NCBI GenBank assembly: GCA_029062895.1
Contig: JAIDPF010000071.1
Span: forward strand, 1 to 64,000
DNA: 64,000 nt
From: Lachnospiraceae bacterium
GTDB lineage: Bacteria; Bacillota; Clostridia; Lachnospirales; Lachnospiraceae
Reading direction: 5' to 3'
In this document: in pieces, positions 49,353-59,393 of the stretch
Numbering within the stretch: the stretch's first letter is position 1
Layout: the number at the start of each line of letters is the position of its first letter
Position numbers and translations under genes: made by a program
The notes under the pieces: model-generated
The model's input: only the letters and a program-made list of their open reading frames with translations
The model's database searches: none
Told to the model about the DNA's origin: nothing

Positions 49353-50375
49353 ATGGGAGAGGCGGAGTCATTGTCGAAAGTAAGCGTCCTGATTACAACT
49401 TATAATATAGAATCGTATATTGCGGAAACACTTGATACTGTGTTGAGGCAGAAAACTGATTTTTTATATGAAATTCTGGTAGGTGATGATGGTTCCACTG
49501 ATAGAACAAGATCCATTATCGAGGGATATCTGGAAAAATATCCGAAAAAAATCCGTCTTTATGTTATGCCGAGGGAGAAGGGTATAGATTACAACCGGGT
49601 GGAACGTTCCGCTGCCAACCGACTGAATCTTCTTACCCATGCCGAGGGAGAATATATCAGTTTTCTAGACGGTGACGATTATTATCTGTCGGAGGACAGG
49701 CTGCAGAGGATGGTGGATATTCTGGAACATCCTGATAATAGTGACTGTATTATGTGTGCCCATAATCTTTCCATGGTCTATGATACGGGAGAGTCTTTTC
49801 CCCTGTCCCGTGCCCGGATAGAGAGAAAATATACAAGATGGCAGTATTGGAAATGGATGTTTTTACAGTCCAATGGATTTCTGTTCCGAAACATTTTCCG
49901 GCAGCATCCGCCTACGGAAAACACGAAGCGTTACTTTGATGATAATAATATCACTTACTGGTTATTCCAATATGGAAATCTGTATTATCTGCCGGAATGT
50001 CTCGGCGCGTACCGGCAGGTGTCAGGATCATCGTGGAATGCCATCAGTCGTATGCAAAAAGCATGTTCAAACATGATAGGGTATCATGTGGAGTTGGAGT
50101 TAAACGGAAAAGACAGGCGAGTCAGCGATATCCGCCATTTTCCCGATTATGGGTATCTGTTTCGCCATCGTAAGGAGCTGACTCCCCAAACCTGTTCCCC
50201 ATTTTACGAGACGGCTGAGAAGAACGGTCTGACGGAGGCTCTTAAGGTATATCATATGGGAAAAACAGGAGGCATGCAATATTTACGTTTTCTCGGGCGT
50301 TATATCTCTGGATTCTGCGGTTATGGATTTAGTAAGCTACAGCGGGCATTTTTAAAGCGTTTCGGTAAATACTAG
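49353..50375 (+). CDS. Glycosyltransferase family 2
   Basis: VSVLITTYNIESYIAETLDTVLRQKTDFLYEILVGDDGSTDRTR; alternative TTG start at 49371. Confidence 0.9.
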   Translation: MGEAESLSKVSVLITTYNIESYIAETLDTVLRQKTDFLYEILVGDDGSTDRTRSIIEGYLEKYPKKIRLYVMPREKGIDYNRVERSAANRLNLLTHAEGEYISFLDGDDYYLSEDRLQRMVDILEHPDNSDCIMCAHNLSMVYDTGESFPLSRARIERKYTRWQYWKWMFLQSNGFLFRNIFRQHPPTENTKRYFDDNNITYWLFQYGNLYYLPECLGAYRQVSGSSWNAISRMQKACSNMIGYHVELELNGKDRRVSDIRHFPDYGYLFRHRKELTPQTCSPFYETAEKNGLTEALKVYHMGKTGGMQYLRFLGRYISGFCGYGFSKLQRAFLKRFGKY

Positions 50376-50416
50376 AACTAAAATAAAGGTTGTGCGAAGT
50401 AAACAGAAAGGGCGTT

Positions 50417-51496
50417 ATGGAGAAAAGGGCAGATGACAGTACGGAACTGATCAGTGTGATTGTACCGATCTATAAAGTAGAAAAATATCTGCGGGAATGT
50501 GTCGACAGTATTCTCCGACAGACCTATTCTTCCCTTGAGATCATATTGGTGGATGACGGCTCGCCGGACCGTTGCGGGAAGATAGCGGACGAATATGCGT
50601 CAAAAGATCCGCGCGTCAAAGTGATCCATCGCGAAAACGGCGGTCTTTCTGAGGCACGTAACAGTGGTCTGCGGGAAGCAACCGGTATCTGGGTGGTCTT
50701 TGTAGATTCGGATGATGTGATCCATGAGAAAATGATAAGTACACTGTATGACGCTGCTGTTTCTACCGACAGTCGGATGGCATGGTGTGCCATTTGTGAA
50801 ATCAGCGAGGATGGATATCCGATCGCTTCCGGAGACAGAAACGACGGGACACTGTCTCCGAACAAAAAAGTGGACGGCAGAGAAAAAACTGGAGAATGCA
50901 GTGTCAGTGTTCTTACCGGACAGGAGGCGGAAAAACAGTTATATACCATGTCTGGAAATCAGCAATGTCTTGTGGCGTGGAATAAACTTTATCACAAGGA
51001 TTGCTTTTATGAGAACGGCGAATTGGTTTTTTATCCGCCGGGGAAAATTTTTGAGGACGGATATACTACTTACCGATTGATCTATCAGGCCAAGCGGATT
51101 GCCGTACTATCACAGCCATTATATTATTATCGTCAGCGAGAAGGCAGTATCATGGCGAAAAATGCCTATCGGATTTATGAACCGGCGCTGGAAGCGGGAC
51201 TGCTCAGAATGGATTTTTATAAAAGTCATGGAGAGAAAGAATTGTATCTGATGGAGCTGAATATGACGATCTATTCTGTTATCCGGTTTTATGCGCGCAT
51301 CACGGTAAGGAAAGAACGAAAGAATCTGCGCCGCTGGTTTGGAAAGATTTACCGTGATTATTTTGTGAAGGAGCACTGGCCATTGGCTAAGAGAATCCGA
51401 ATGAAGGCGTTTCAGGTCGGATACCCCTGTTATAGGTTGGTCAGTTCCTTTGAAAGTTTGTATAACCGCCTGCGACATAGCACTAAAGTGCATTAG
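50417..51496 (+). CDS. Glycosyltransferase family 2
   Basis: ISVIVPIYKVEKYLRECVDSILRQTYSSLEIILVDDGSPD. Confidence 0.93.
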   Translation: MEKRADDSTELISVIVPIYKVEKYLRECVDSILRQTYSSLEIILVDDGSPDRCGKIADEYASKDPRVKVIHRENGGLSEARNSGLREATGIWVVFVDSDDVIHEKMISTLYDAAVSTDSRMAWCAICEISEDGYPIASGDRNDGTLSPNKKVDGREKTGECSVSVLTGQEAEKQLYTMSGNQQCLVAWNKLYHKDCFYENGELVFYPPGKIFEDGYTTYRLIYQAKRIAVLSQPLYYYRQREGSIMAKNAYRIYEPALEAGLLRMDFYKSHGEKELYLMELNMTIYSVIRFYARITVRKERKNLRRWFGKIYRDYFVKEHWPLAKRIRMKAFQVGYPCYRLVSSFESLYNRLRHSTKVH

Positions 51497-51532
51497 AATT
51501 TACAGGTTACGGAAAGGCATGGTTATTATGGA

Positions 51533-52477
51533 ATGGCAGGAAAAATCATTGTTCGCACCATGAATGTGGGAATGTGCAATCAGTTATTTACTTATGCGTA
51601 TGCACGCTATATGGCGGAACAGAGCGAAATGGAACTCTATCTGGATTACAGCCATATTTCCGAAGCGGATATGAAGCATCATGCAGGCTATGAAGAGGCA
51701 CTGGGGCATTTTGCGTTAAAGCATGATGGCATCATTCTGACAAAGGAGGAATATGACCGGGTAGCAGGAGGCGCAGGGAGGCGTTTTGAAACCCTTCTGA
51801 ATCCGTGGTATATCCGCAGGAAAAATCGTATGGGGAGGCTGCTTGATCTTGAAAGAGAACAGAATAAACGGTTGGTAGAAAAGGGACAGATCCTGAACCT
51901 TCTTGTGGAACGGGAACATCCAGGTCCTGACAGGCTGACGGCGGATGTCAATATTGTTTATGGTTACTGGCAGGTTCCCGAATATGCAAGATCCATGGAG
52001 CGTGTCCTGAGAGAAGAGATTATAGAAGGAAGCGGTGTGCCGGAAAGATATCCGGATTATGTCAGACGGTTATGTCATTCTGAGAGCGTATGCGTACACC
52101 TTAGGAGGGGTGATTATATCGGTGATGGTATGCATCAGGTATGCACGGAGCAGTATTATCGGGAAGCAATGGAGCAGTACCGCAGGAAGCTGGAGCATCC
52201 CAGATTTTTCCTTTTTTCGGATGATAAGTCTTATGCGGAGGAGCAATTTTGCCGGAACAGTACGGATACGGAAGTCTGCAAGATTGCGGAGGAGGATTAT
52301 CAGGAACTGGTTCTAATGAGTCTTTCCGAACACAGGATCCTGTCCAACAGTTCCTTTTCATGGTGGGCGCAGATGCTTAGCGGCAGCAGGGATGTAATTG
52401 CTCCCTCGCGGTGGTACGGTGTTGCAGATAAAAAAAGCTGTCTGTACGAAGATTTCTGGCAGATTATCCAGACATGA
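51533..52477 (+). CDS. Alpha-1,2-fucosyltransferase (GT11), second copy
   Basis: MNVGMCNQLFTYAYARYM...VCVHLRRGDYIGDG...FFLFSDDKSYA...SNSSFSWWAQML. Confidence 0.9.
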   Translation: MAGKIIVRTMNVGMCNQLFTYAYARYMAEQSEMELYLDYSHISEADMKHHAGYEEALGHFALKHDGIILTKEEYDRVAGGAGRRFETLLNPWYIRRKNRMGRLLDLEREQNKRLVEKGQILNLLVEREHPGPDRLTADVNIVYGYWQVPEYARSMERVLREEIIEGSGVPERYPDYVRRLCHSESVCVHLRRGDYIGDGMHQVCTEQYYREAMEQYRRKLEHPRFFLFSDDKSYAEEQFCRNSTDTEVCKIAEEDYQELVLMSLSEHRILSNSSFSWWAQMLSGSRDVIAPSRWYGVADKKSCLYEDFWQIIQT

Positions 52478-52597
52478 CCATTCCGGCCGGCAGCCGCGGC
52501 CGTGAAATAATAAAAAAATCAGAAGCGTTTTGTGGATCATTTGTGAGATGCCGCAGAGATAACAATACCGTGAACTGCTTCGGAATGGACAACGCAA

Positions 52598-53467
52598 ATG
52601 GAGAAAGTATCAATCTGTATACCTGCATATAATAATGCCGCGTCTCTGGCTAGGCTGCTGGAATCCATTAGGATTCAGACATTTAAGGATTACCGGATCT
52701 ATCTGACCGATGATTCCGATCGGAGAGATGTGGAGGAACTGGCATTTAAGAATGCCGACCTGAATTTGGATTATCATAAAAACAAATCCAGACTGGGACC
52801 TACAGCAAATACCAACGCGGCGCTGCGGATGGCACAGGGAGTTTATGTAAAAATCATGCATCATGATGATTGTTTCAGTGATACGGACAGCCTGTTGCGT
52901 CTGGTGGAACTTCTGGATACTCATCCGGAGGTAGATCTTGCATTTTGTGGTACAAAAGAGATAAAATATGATGCGGACGGATGTGTTAATGAGGGAGAAT
53001 CATTTGTCAGATGTATTTCGGATATAGAACGATGGCAACTGGATATGGATGTCCGTAATCTGTTTCTGGTGAATATGATCGGCGCGCCAAGCGCGGTTCT
53101 GGTTCGGAATCGGGGAATACTGATGGATGAACGACTGAAATGGCTGGTGGATATCGATTATTATCTGAGGATATTGTTAGAAAATCCGGGATATGCCGAT
53201 TGTACCAGTCCGTTGGTGTCCATTGGATTAATGGAGACACAGGTAACGAGAAGTTGTTTGGAGGATGAAGGGCTGATCTTCTGGGAAAACAGCTATGTAT
53301 TTGATAAATTCAAACTATGGCAGGAAAGACCGTATCGCAGATTTTTGATTAGAATGGCGTTAGATTTCCATAAGGGTTATGCGTCAATTAAGGAACACCG
53401 GATCGGAAGGTGGGAATATCTGGATCGGAAGTTAAGATGGATACTAAAGAAAGGTTTGTGTCATTAA
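52598..53467 (+). CDS. Glycosyltransferase family 2
   Basis: VSICIPAYNNAASLARLLESIRIQTFKDYRIYLTDDSD. Confidence 0.9.
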   Translation: MEKVSICIPAYNNAASLARLLESIRIQTFKDYRIYLTDDSDRRDVEELAFKNADLNLDYHKNKSRLGPTANTNAALRMAQGVYVKIMHHDDCFSDTDSLLRLVELLDTHPEVDLAFCGTKEIKYDADGCVNEGESFVRCISDIERWQLDMDVRNLFLVNMIGAPSAVLVRNRGILMDERLKWLVDIDYYLRILLENPGYADCTSPLVSIGLMETQVTRSCLEDEGLIFWENSYVFDKFKLWQERPYRRFLIRMALDFHKGYASIKEHRIGRWEYLDRKLRWILKKGLCH

Positions 53468-53483
53468 TCAAACAGAGGGATTT

Positions 53484-54905
53484 ATGAATCACATTTATCG
53501 GAAAAGCAGAGTTGTAAAAACCTATAGTTTGGTCATAATTGAGCTTTGCAGCGTAATGCTGTCTTATGTGTCAGCACTTTTGATCCGTTTTGGCGATTTC
53601 CAGGTGGATGATCATCAGGAGATGTATTTTGCCTATGGCATCTTTCTGATGGTGCTAACGCTGCTCTATTCCGTCATGACGGATTGGAACAGGGATTTTT
53701 TTGAACGGGGGTATTTTAAGGAGCTTATAGCGGATGGGAAATATAATATCATTCTGGTTCTGCTGAGCAGTACATTTCTTGTTTTCACGAAGAATGCGGG
53801 GATCTTTGCCAGACTGGTTATGATCTATTTTGCCTGCTTCAATCTCCTGTTGACGTATCTGTTTCATATCTGTTTTAAGGAGTATATGCTGAAGCGGTAC
53901 AAAAAAAGCGTCAACAGTGATAAACTCATGGTGATTACTGAGGTGAAGGATGCAGAGCGGATCGTCACACAGATCCTTGAAAAACCGCACTGGAATTATG
54001 AATTGACATCGATAGCGATCATGGACAAGGATATGGTGGGGGAGGAAATCTGCGGCATACCGGTTATTGCAAATCGGGAGAGTCTGATTGAGACTGCCAC
54101 CCAAAATATTCTTGACAGGGTATTTATCTCCCTGCCAAGGACAGAGTTGGAGATCGTGAAGGAGATGATCATGGAGTTCGAGGCTATGGGGATTCTGTGT
54201 CATTATAGTATCGAGATCGATGAATTGAATCTGGAAGGGAAAGAGGCAGGAAATTTCGCAGGATTTTCCGTTGTCTCATTTTCTCTGCAGAATATGGATT
54301 ACCGCCGCCTGATGATCAAGCGGTTTATGGATATTGTAGGAAGTATCATTGGACTGTTGGTGACAGCGGTCATCTTTCCGTTTGTGGCGATTGCCATTAA
54401 GATTGAATCCAGAGGACCTGTGATCTTCCGGCAGGAGCGCATCGGAAAGAATGGGCGAAGATTTAAGATGTACAAGTTCCGCTCCATGTATCAGGATGCG
54501 GAGAAACGTTTTGCGGAACTTCAGGAACGAAATGAAGTACGGGGATTGATGTTTAAACTGGAGGATGATCCGAGGATCACCAAGGTTGGAAAGTTTATTA
54601 GAAAGACCAGCATTGATGAACTGCCGCAGTTCTGGAATGTATTAAAGGGTGATATGAGTCTTGTGGGAACGAGGCCGCCCACAAACAATGAATTTGAACG
54701 ATATAATTCCTATTACCGCAGACGTTTGAGCATCACTCCGGGACTGACAGGGATGTGGCAGGTAAACGGCCGTAGTGATATTAAAGATTTTGATGAAGTG
54801 GTAAAACTTGACCTGCAGTACATTGATCAGTGGTCGCTATGGCTGGACTGTAAGCTTCTTCTGCAGACCTTCGGAGTTGTGTTGTTTGGCCGGGGATCGA
54901 AATGA
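53484..54905 (+). CDS. Polyprenyl glycosylphosphotransferase (second initiating sugar transferase)
   Basis: IKRFMDIVGSIIGLL...FRQERIGKNGRRFKMYKFRSMYQDAE...SIDELPQFWNVLKGDMSLVGTRPPT...MWQVNGRSD. Confidence 0.95.
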   Translation: MNHIYRKSRVVKTYSLVIIELCSVMLSYVSALLIRFGDFQVDDHQEMYFAYGIFLMVLTLLYSVMTDWNRDFFERGYFKELIADGKYNIILVLLSSTFLVFTKNAGIFARLVMIYFACFNLLLTYLFHICFKEYMLKRYKKSVNSDKLMVITEVKDAERIVTQILEKPHWNYELTSIAIMDKDMVGEEICGIPVIANRESLIETATQNILDRVFISLPRTELEIVKEMIMEFEAMGILCHYSIEIDELNLEGKEAGNFAGFSVVSFSLQNMDYRRLMIKRFMDIVGSIIGLLVTAVIFPFVAIAIKIESRGPVIFRQERIGKNGRRFKMYKFRSMYQDAEKRFAELQERNEVRGLMFKLEDDPRITKVGKFIRKTSIDELPQFWNVLKGDMSLVGTRPPTNNEFERYNSYYRRRLSITPGLTGMWQVNGRSDIKDFDEVVKLDLQYIDQWSLWLDCKLLLQTFGVVLFGRGSK

Positions 54906-54989
54906 CAGATCATCAATGATGCACTTTAGATTTTTTAGTAATATTTCCGTCGATTGGAAACAGACTATTATATAGGAGAATTGAAAGAG

Positions 54990-55895
54990 ATGGAAGATTT
55001 TAAACTGACAACGCCGGTGGCATTTATAATTTTTAACCGTCCGGATACAACAAAAGAGGTATTTGAGAAAATACGAGAGGTGAAACCGGAAAAATTGTAT
55101 CTGATCAGTGATGCTCCACGGGAGGGCAGAGAAGATGATGTCGCGAAGGTGGCGGAGACAAGGCAGTATGTGGAGTCGCATATTGATTGGGACTGCGAGG
55201 TTTATAAAAATTACGCGGAAACGAATATGGGGTGCCGGGACAGGGTATCTTCCGGTATTACATGGGTATTATCTCGGGAAAAGAGGACAATCATCTTAGA
55301 GGATGATGTTGTTCCGGTGCCGGAATTTTTCCGGTTCTGTCAGGAGATGCTGGATGCGTATGAAGATCATCCACGGGTCATGATGGTGTCAGGTTTGAAT
55401 CTTGTTAGGAAGCATAAGATGGACACGCCTTATACCTTTTCCTGCTTTTCCAGTATTTGGGGCTGGGCGACATGGCGCCGTGCCTGGGAAAAATATGATG
55501 TGAATGTGGCGGACTGGCCGGAGTTGAAGAAAGCGGGAACCCTGAAAAAAGTGCAGAGCGGATTTGCTTATTTATTTATGAGGCGAAATGTGGATCGGGT
55601 ATATACGAAAAAGCTGGATACCTGGGATATTCAGTGGGATTACTGTCGGCATAAGCACAAGGGACTTGGGATCGTACCCCGTGAGAACCTGATCTGTAAT
55701 ATCGGTTTTGACAGAGAAGACGCAACCCATACTAAGGAAGGATCTGTAGAGGATTTTTCCTATGGCGAGATGCGTTTTCCGATGGAAAAGAATGTGCCGG
55801 TACGGCGGGATGTGGAATATGATAAGGCATATATCCGAAAATATTTCGGAATCAAAAAAGTTGTTAATATTGTAAAGAAAGCTGTGAAATTGTAA
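54990..55895 (+). CDS. GT-A glycosyltransferase-like protein
   Basis: TPVAFIIFNRPDTTKEVFEKIREVKPEKLYLISDAPR...TIILEDDVVPVPEFFRFC...WGWATWRRAW. Confidence 0.8.
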   Translation: MEDFKLTTPVAFIIFNRPDTTKEVFEKIREVKPEKLYLISDAPREGREDDVAKVAETRQYVESHIDWDCEVYKNYAETNMGCRDRVSSGITWVLSREKRTIILEDDVVPVPEFFRFCQEMLDAYEDHPRVMMVSGLNLVRKHKMDTPYTFSCFSSIWGWATWRRAWEKYDVNVADWPELKKAGTLKKVQSGFAYLFMRRNVDRVYTKKLDTWDIQWDYCRHKHKGLGIVPRENLICNIGFDREDATHTKEGSVEDFSYGEMRFPMEKNVPVRRDVEYDKAYIRKYFGIKKVVNIVKKAVKL

Positions 55896-55914
55896 TCACA
55901 AAGGAGATGCTGAT

Positions 55915-56673
55915 TTGTTAAAGAGAAAAAAGCTTTTTGGCATTAAAATCGTGGTTTCTGATCCGGAAGAAGCAGTCAGCCATGTTGTGGAGACAGTGGA
56001 AGAACTCAGAGGCGGTTATATCAGTTTTGCTAATGCGCATACTACGGTTCTGGCGCACGAAGACAGAGAATTTCATCAGGTACAGATGGAAGCGTCCTAT
56101 GTCATGCCGGATGGGAGACCCTTGTCAAAACTATTAAGACTTAGAGGATTTTCTCAGGCGAGGCAGATCGCGGGACCGGATTTTATGGGCAGGATCTGGG
56201 AGGCGACAAGGAGCGGGACATTATCGCATTATTTCTATGGCGGCAGTCCAAAGACGATTGAAGCGCTGAGAAAGAGGCTTGTGAAAGATTATCCGGAGTT
56301 AAAGATCGTGGGGATGGAATCCCCGCCATATCGTCCGCTGACAGACGAGGAAGATCGGGAGATGATAGAACGCATCAATGCTTCCGGTGCTGATTTTATC
56401 TGGATCGGACTGGGCGCGCCGAAGCAGGAGTATTTTATGAGGGCACATAAGGATATGCTGTGCGGCGTTATGCTCGGCGTCGGAGCAGGATTTGATTTTC
56501 AGGCGGGGACGGTAAAGCGCGCCCCGGAGTGGATGCAGAAGCATTATCTGGAATGGCTGTATCGGTTCTGTCAGGAACCGGGAAGGTTGTGGAAACGGTA
56601 TGTGGTGACGAATCTTAAGTTTATCGGTATGGTAATGCAGTATTATAGACGCAGAAGAAAAGCAGGCATGTGA
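55915..56673 (+). CDS. WecG/TagA/CpsF family glycosyltransferase
   Basis: ISFANAHTTVLAHEDREF...YVMPDGRPL...WIGLGAPKQEYFM...GVGAGFDFQAGTVKRAPEWMQKHYLEWLYR. Confidence 0.93.
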   Translation: MLKRKKLFGIKIVVSDPEEAVSHVVETVEELRGGYISFANAHTTVLAHEDREFHQVQMEASYVMPDGRPLSKLLRLRGFSQARQIAGPDFMGRIWEATRSGTLSHYFYGGSPKTIEALRKRLVKDYPELKIVGMESPPYRPLTDEEDREMIERINASGADFIWIGLGAPKQEYFMRAHKDMLCGVMLGVGAGFDFQAGTVKRAPEWMQKHYLEWLYRFCQEPGRLWKRYVVTNLKFIGMVMQYYRRRRKAGM

Positions 56674-56688
56674 TCTGACTGAGAGGTA

Positions 56689-56715
56689 GATTGAAAAATC
56701 ATAGATTTTTCAATC
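56689..56715. repeat. Intergenic hairpin of the 'TAGATTGAAAAAT' family, copy 4
   Basis: gattgaaaaatcatagatttttcaatc. Confidence 0.8.
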
Positions 56716-56768
56716 GCGATTTGTGCCGCAGGCACAAATTGCAGACTGTGGAAAGGCATGGGATTTTT

Positions 56769-57269
56769 ATGACAGGGATCAGAGAGCGGATGAAGGAGCT
56801 AAAACTTATTATTTATGATTTTGACGGCGTGATGACGGATAACCGTGTTATCGTGAGTCAGGATGGGATAGAAAGCGTTGTTGTACACCGGGGGGATGGT
56901 TACGGGGTTTCCCAGATCAAAAAGCTGTCAATCGATCAGGTGATCATTTCCACAGAGACTAATCCCGTAGTTGAGAGGCGAGCGGAAAAGCTGAAGATAG
57001 ATATCATTCACGGTGTTTCGGATAAAAAGAGCACGGTGATGAAGTATTGCCAGAAGAAAGGATACGTGTTGGAGGAAGTGATGTTCATCGGCAATGATTT
57101 GAATGATTATGATGCCATGATGACGGTGGGAATCAAGGGCGCCCCTGCGGACGCGGAAGAAGAGATCCTTGCCATTGCCGACTGGGTTTCGCAGGCAAAG
57201 GGCGGCCATGGGGTCATCCGTGAGTTGTACAGAATATTACAGACAAATATGGAGCAGTCAGGTGAATAA
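56769..57269 (+). CDS. KdsC-like HAD-IIIA phosphatase
   Basis: LIIYDFDGVMTDNRVIVSQDG...RGDGYGVSQIKKL...VMFIGNDLNDYDAMMTVG. Confidence 0.85.
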   Translation: MTGIRERMKELKLIIYDFDGVMTDNRVIVSQDGIESVVVHRGDGYGVSQIKKLSIDQVIISTETNPVVERRAEKLKIDIIHGVSDKKSTVMKYCQKKGYVLEEVMFIGNDLNDYDAMMTVGIKGAPADAEEEILAIADWVSQAKGGHGVIRELYRILQTNMEQSGE

Positions 57270-58080
57270 GATAACAGTGATCACGCCTACCTGGAATCAG
57301 GCGGAATTTATCAGGGATACAATTGAATCTGTCATCAATCAGACCCATCGGGAGATAGAATATTTTATCATCGACAATTGTTCTGACGATGGAACGCAGG
57401 AGATCGTAGAAGAGTATTGCGTCAAGGATCCCAGAATCATCTATATCAGGGAGCGTGACCATGGACAGGCGCAGGCGATCAATAAGGGATTGCAGCGTGC
57501 GTCGGGAGATATTGTATGCTGGTTAAATTCAGATGATTATTATTATGATACCCATGTTCTGGAACGGGTTGCGGAGCGGTTCGACAAGAATCCAGATGTC
57601 GGCGTATTGGTGGGGGATGGCTGGTACTGCAATAAGGAAAAGCAACTGACGGAGTACAATGCTTCCGACCGGCATGTCAGCGCATGGGTGATCAAAAGAT
57701 GGTATTATATCATGCAACCTTCCGTTTTTTGGCGCAATCATCATAAATCTTTGGACGAGCAGTATCATTATGTATTTGACTGGAAGTTTTTTGCGGAAAT
57801 GTTTGAGGAGCAGAAAGTCATCTATACCCATGAAGCGTATGCCGTCTATCGGATGTATGGGGACAATAAGACGGGACAGGATAATGCCGGGAGAAAAAAA
57901 GAGATCTATCTTCTGCAAAAGGAACTGGATGTGAGCCGGTGCAATATCCTCTGGTGCAGACATGTTTACAAAGTGTATCTACAGGCGGAGAAGACCGGAA
58001 GGTTATCGGCAAAGAAGCGTGTGGATTTTGCCAGCCGGGTATTATTTCATTTGAGCGGCAGACGGATCTGCAGTTTTTAA
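57262..58080 (+). CDS. Glycosyltransferase family 2
   Basis: VNKITVITPTWNQAEFIRDTIESVINQTHREIEYFIIDNCSDDGTQ; GTG start. Confidence 0.9.
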   Translation: MNKITVITPTWNQAEFIRDTIESVINQTHREIEYFIIDNCSDDGTQEIVEEYCVKDPRIIYIRERDHGQAQAINKGLQRASGDIVCWLNSDDYYYDTHVLERVAERFDKNPDVGVLVGDGWYCNKEKQLTEYNASDRHVSAWVIKRWYYIMQPSVFWRNHHKSLDEQYHYVFDWKFFAEMFEEQKVIYTHEAYAVYRMYGDNKTGQDNAGRKKEIYLLQKELDVSRCNILWCRHVYKVYLQAEKTGRLSAKKRVDFASRVLFHLSGRRICSF

Positions 58081-58086
58081 AAGATT

Positions 58087-58977
58087 ATGATTGGGAGTTG
58101 GGAAGTGGAACAGCATAGGCAGATCGGACAACAGAAAATTGCAGTCCTGTTAACCTGTTATAACAGGAAGGAAAAGACTAAGACGTGTATCTCTTCTCTG
58201 GCTGCCGCAAAAGAACGGATGCAGCAGGAGACTCCGGCGTGGAATTATGAACTGGAGTTTATTGTGACAGATGACCGGAGTACGGATGGGACGCCGGAAG
58301 CGCTGCGGAGCCTGCCATACCAGATCAGGCTTTTGCAGGGAACAGGGCAATTGTTCTGGTGTGGCGGGATGAACTACAGTATGGACTATGTGCTGTCTCA
58401 GCCGGAACCATATCAGTATGTAATGCTGGTCAATGATGACGTCTGTTTTTATCCGGAGGCTCTTCAACGGATGCTGAGACGACTGGAGTGTTCCGGCGCG
58501 GATATTGTGGTGGGCTCCACGGTAGATAGTGCCGGAAGAATGAGTTATGGCGGCATAAAGATGACATCAAAACATTTTGCCAGATATCAGATGATCGAGC
58601 CTTCAGAGGAGCCGGTAGTTTGCGATACATTTAACTGTAACTGCATCATGATGACAACAGACACCTTTTGTGTGTTAGGCAGGCTGGATTCGGCATATAT
58701 TCACAGTATGGGTGATTTTGATTATGGGATGAGGGCGGCAAAAAAGGGATTTAAGATTGTTAACTGCGATGCGCATATTGGAGAATGTGATGACAATAGG
58801 ATAGAAGGGACATGGAAGGATACTTCCCTGTCGCGAAGGAAGCGTCTTGCGCTGAAAGAGGGACCGAAAGGACTGCCGAAACATGACTGGTATCATTTTA
58901 TCCGAAAGAACTACGGATTGCTGCCGGCATGGTATCATAGTATTACGCCGTATATCCGTATTCTGCTGTCTAAGTGA
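58087..58977 (+). CDS. Glycosyltransferase family 2
   Basis: IAVLLTCYNRKEKTKTCISSL...VTDDRSTDGTPEAL...LVNDDVCFYPEAL. Confidence 0.88.
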   Translation: MIGSWEVEQHRQIGQQKIAVLLTCYNRKEKTKTCISSLAAAKERMQQETPAWNYELEFIVTDDRSTDGTPEALRSLPYQIRLLQGTGQLFWCGGMNYSMDYVLSQPEPYQYVMLVNDDVCFYPEALQRMLRRLECSGADIVVGSTVDSAGRMSYGGIKMTSKHFARYQMIEPSEEPVVCDTFNCNCIMMTTDTFCVLGRLDSAYIHSMGDFDYGMRAAKKGFKIVNCDAHIGECDDNRIEGTWKDTSLSRRKRLALKEGPKGLPKHDWYHFIRKNYGLLPAWYHSITPYIRILLSK

Positions 58978-59034
58978 GTGTAAGAAAATACTTATTTATG
59001 AACGTGGTTTGTTGTGTTTCAAAAAAACTCCAAC

Positions 59035-59176
59035 CGAAAGAGTTAAACCCGGCTTACATAACTCTTTGTTTGAAAATAGTTGTTCCAAAAAAATCATAAA
59101 TGAAATCATTTTTGGAACAACTATTTTCAAAACATGAGTTATGTAAACCTCATAAACAGAATTGTGGAACGAAAAA
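59035..59176. repeat. Long-hairpin intergenic element, family E1 copy B (142 bp)
   Basis: Homologous to 14295-14436 with compensatory stem changes. Confidence 0.9.
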
Positions 59177-59186
59177 TGATAAAGCA

Positions 59187-59327
59187 GTTGTGCAATGCAG
59201 ACCATATCATACGCCGGGTGCTTGTGCGCTCGCCGGCACTTAGGTGCTGTATCTTGGCATCTTAGCGCCGCTGCAGAGCGCACGCAGCGGAAGCGTGCCC
59301 GGCGATGATATGTCTGTGTTGCGCAAC
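59187..59327. repeat. Palindromic cloverleaf-like element, family E2 copy B (141 bp)
   Basis: Homologous to 20161-20301; gttgtgcaatgcagac...gtctgtgttgcgcaac ends. Confidence 0.9.
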
Positions 59328-59393
59328 GGAAGTATGTAATACCATCGTTTCACAATCACCTAACTGAATGATTATGTGAGAGGAGAAAAAAGA

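Noticed and set aside
58996-59283. Similar short minus-strand peptides at 14274-14654 and 58996-59283 (…SVYEVYIT…PKMISFM…FSNKELC…)
   Set aside because: Similarity is explained by the shared palindromic E1 DNA element; the pattern of change follows base pairing, not codon positions.
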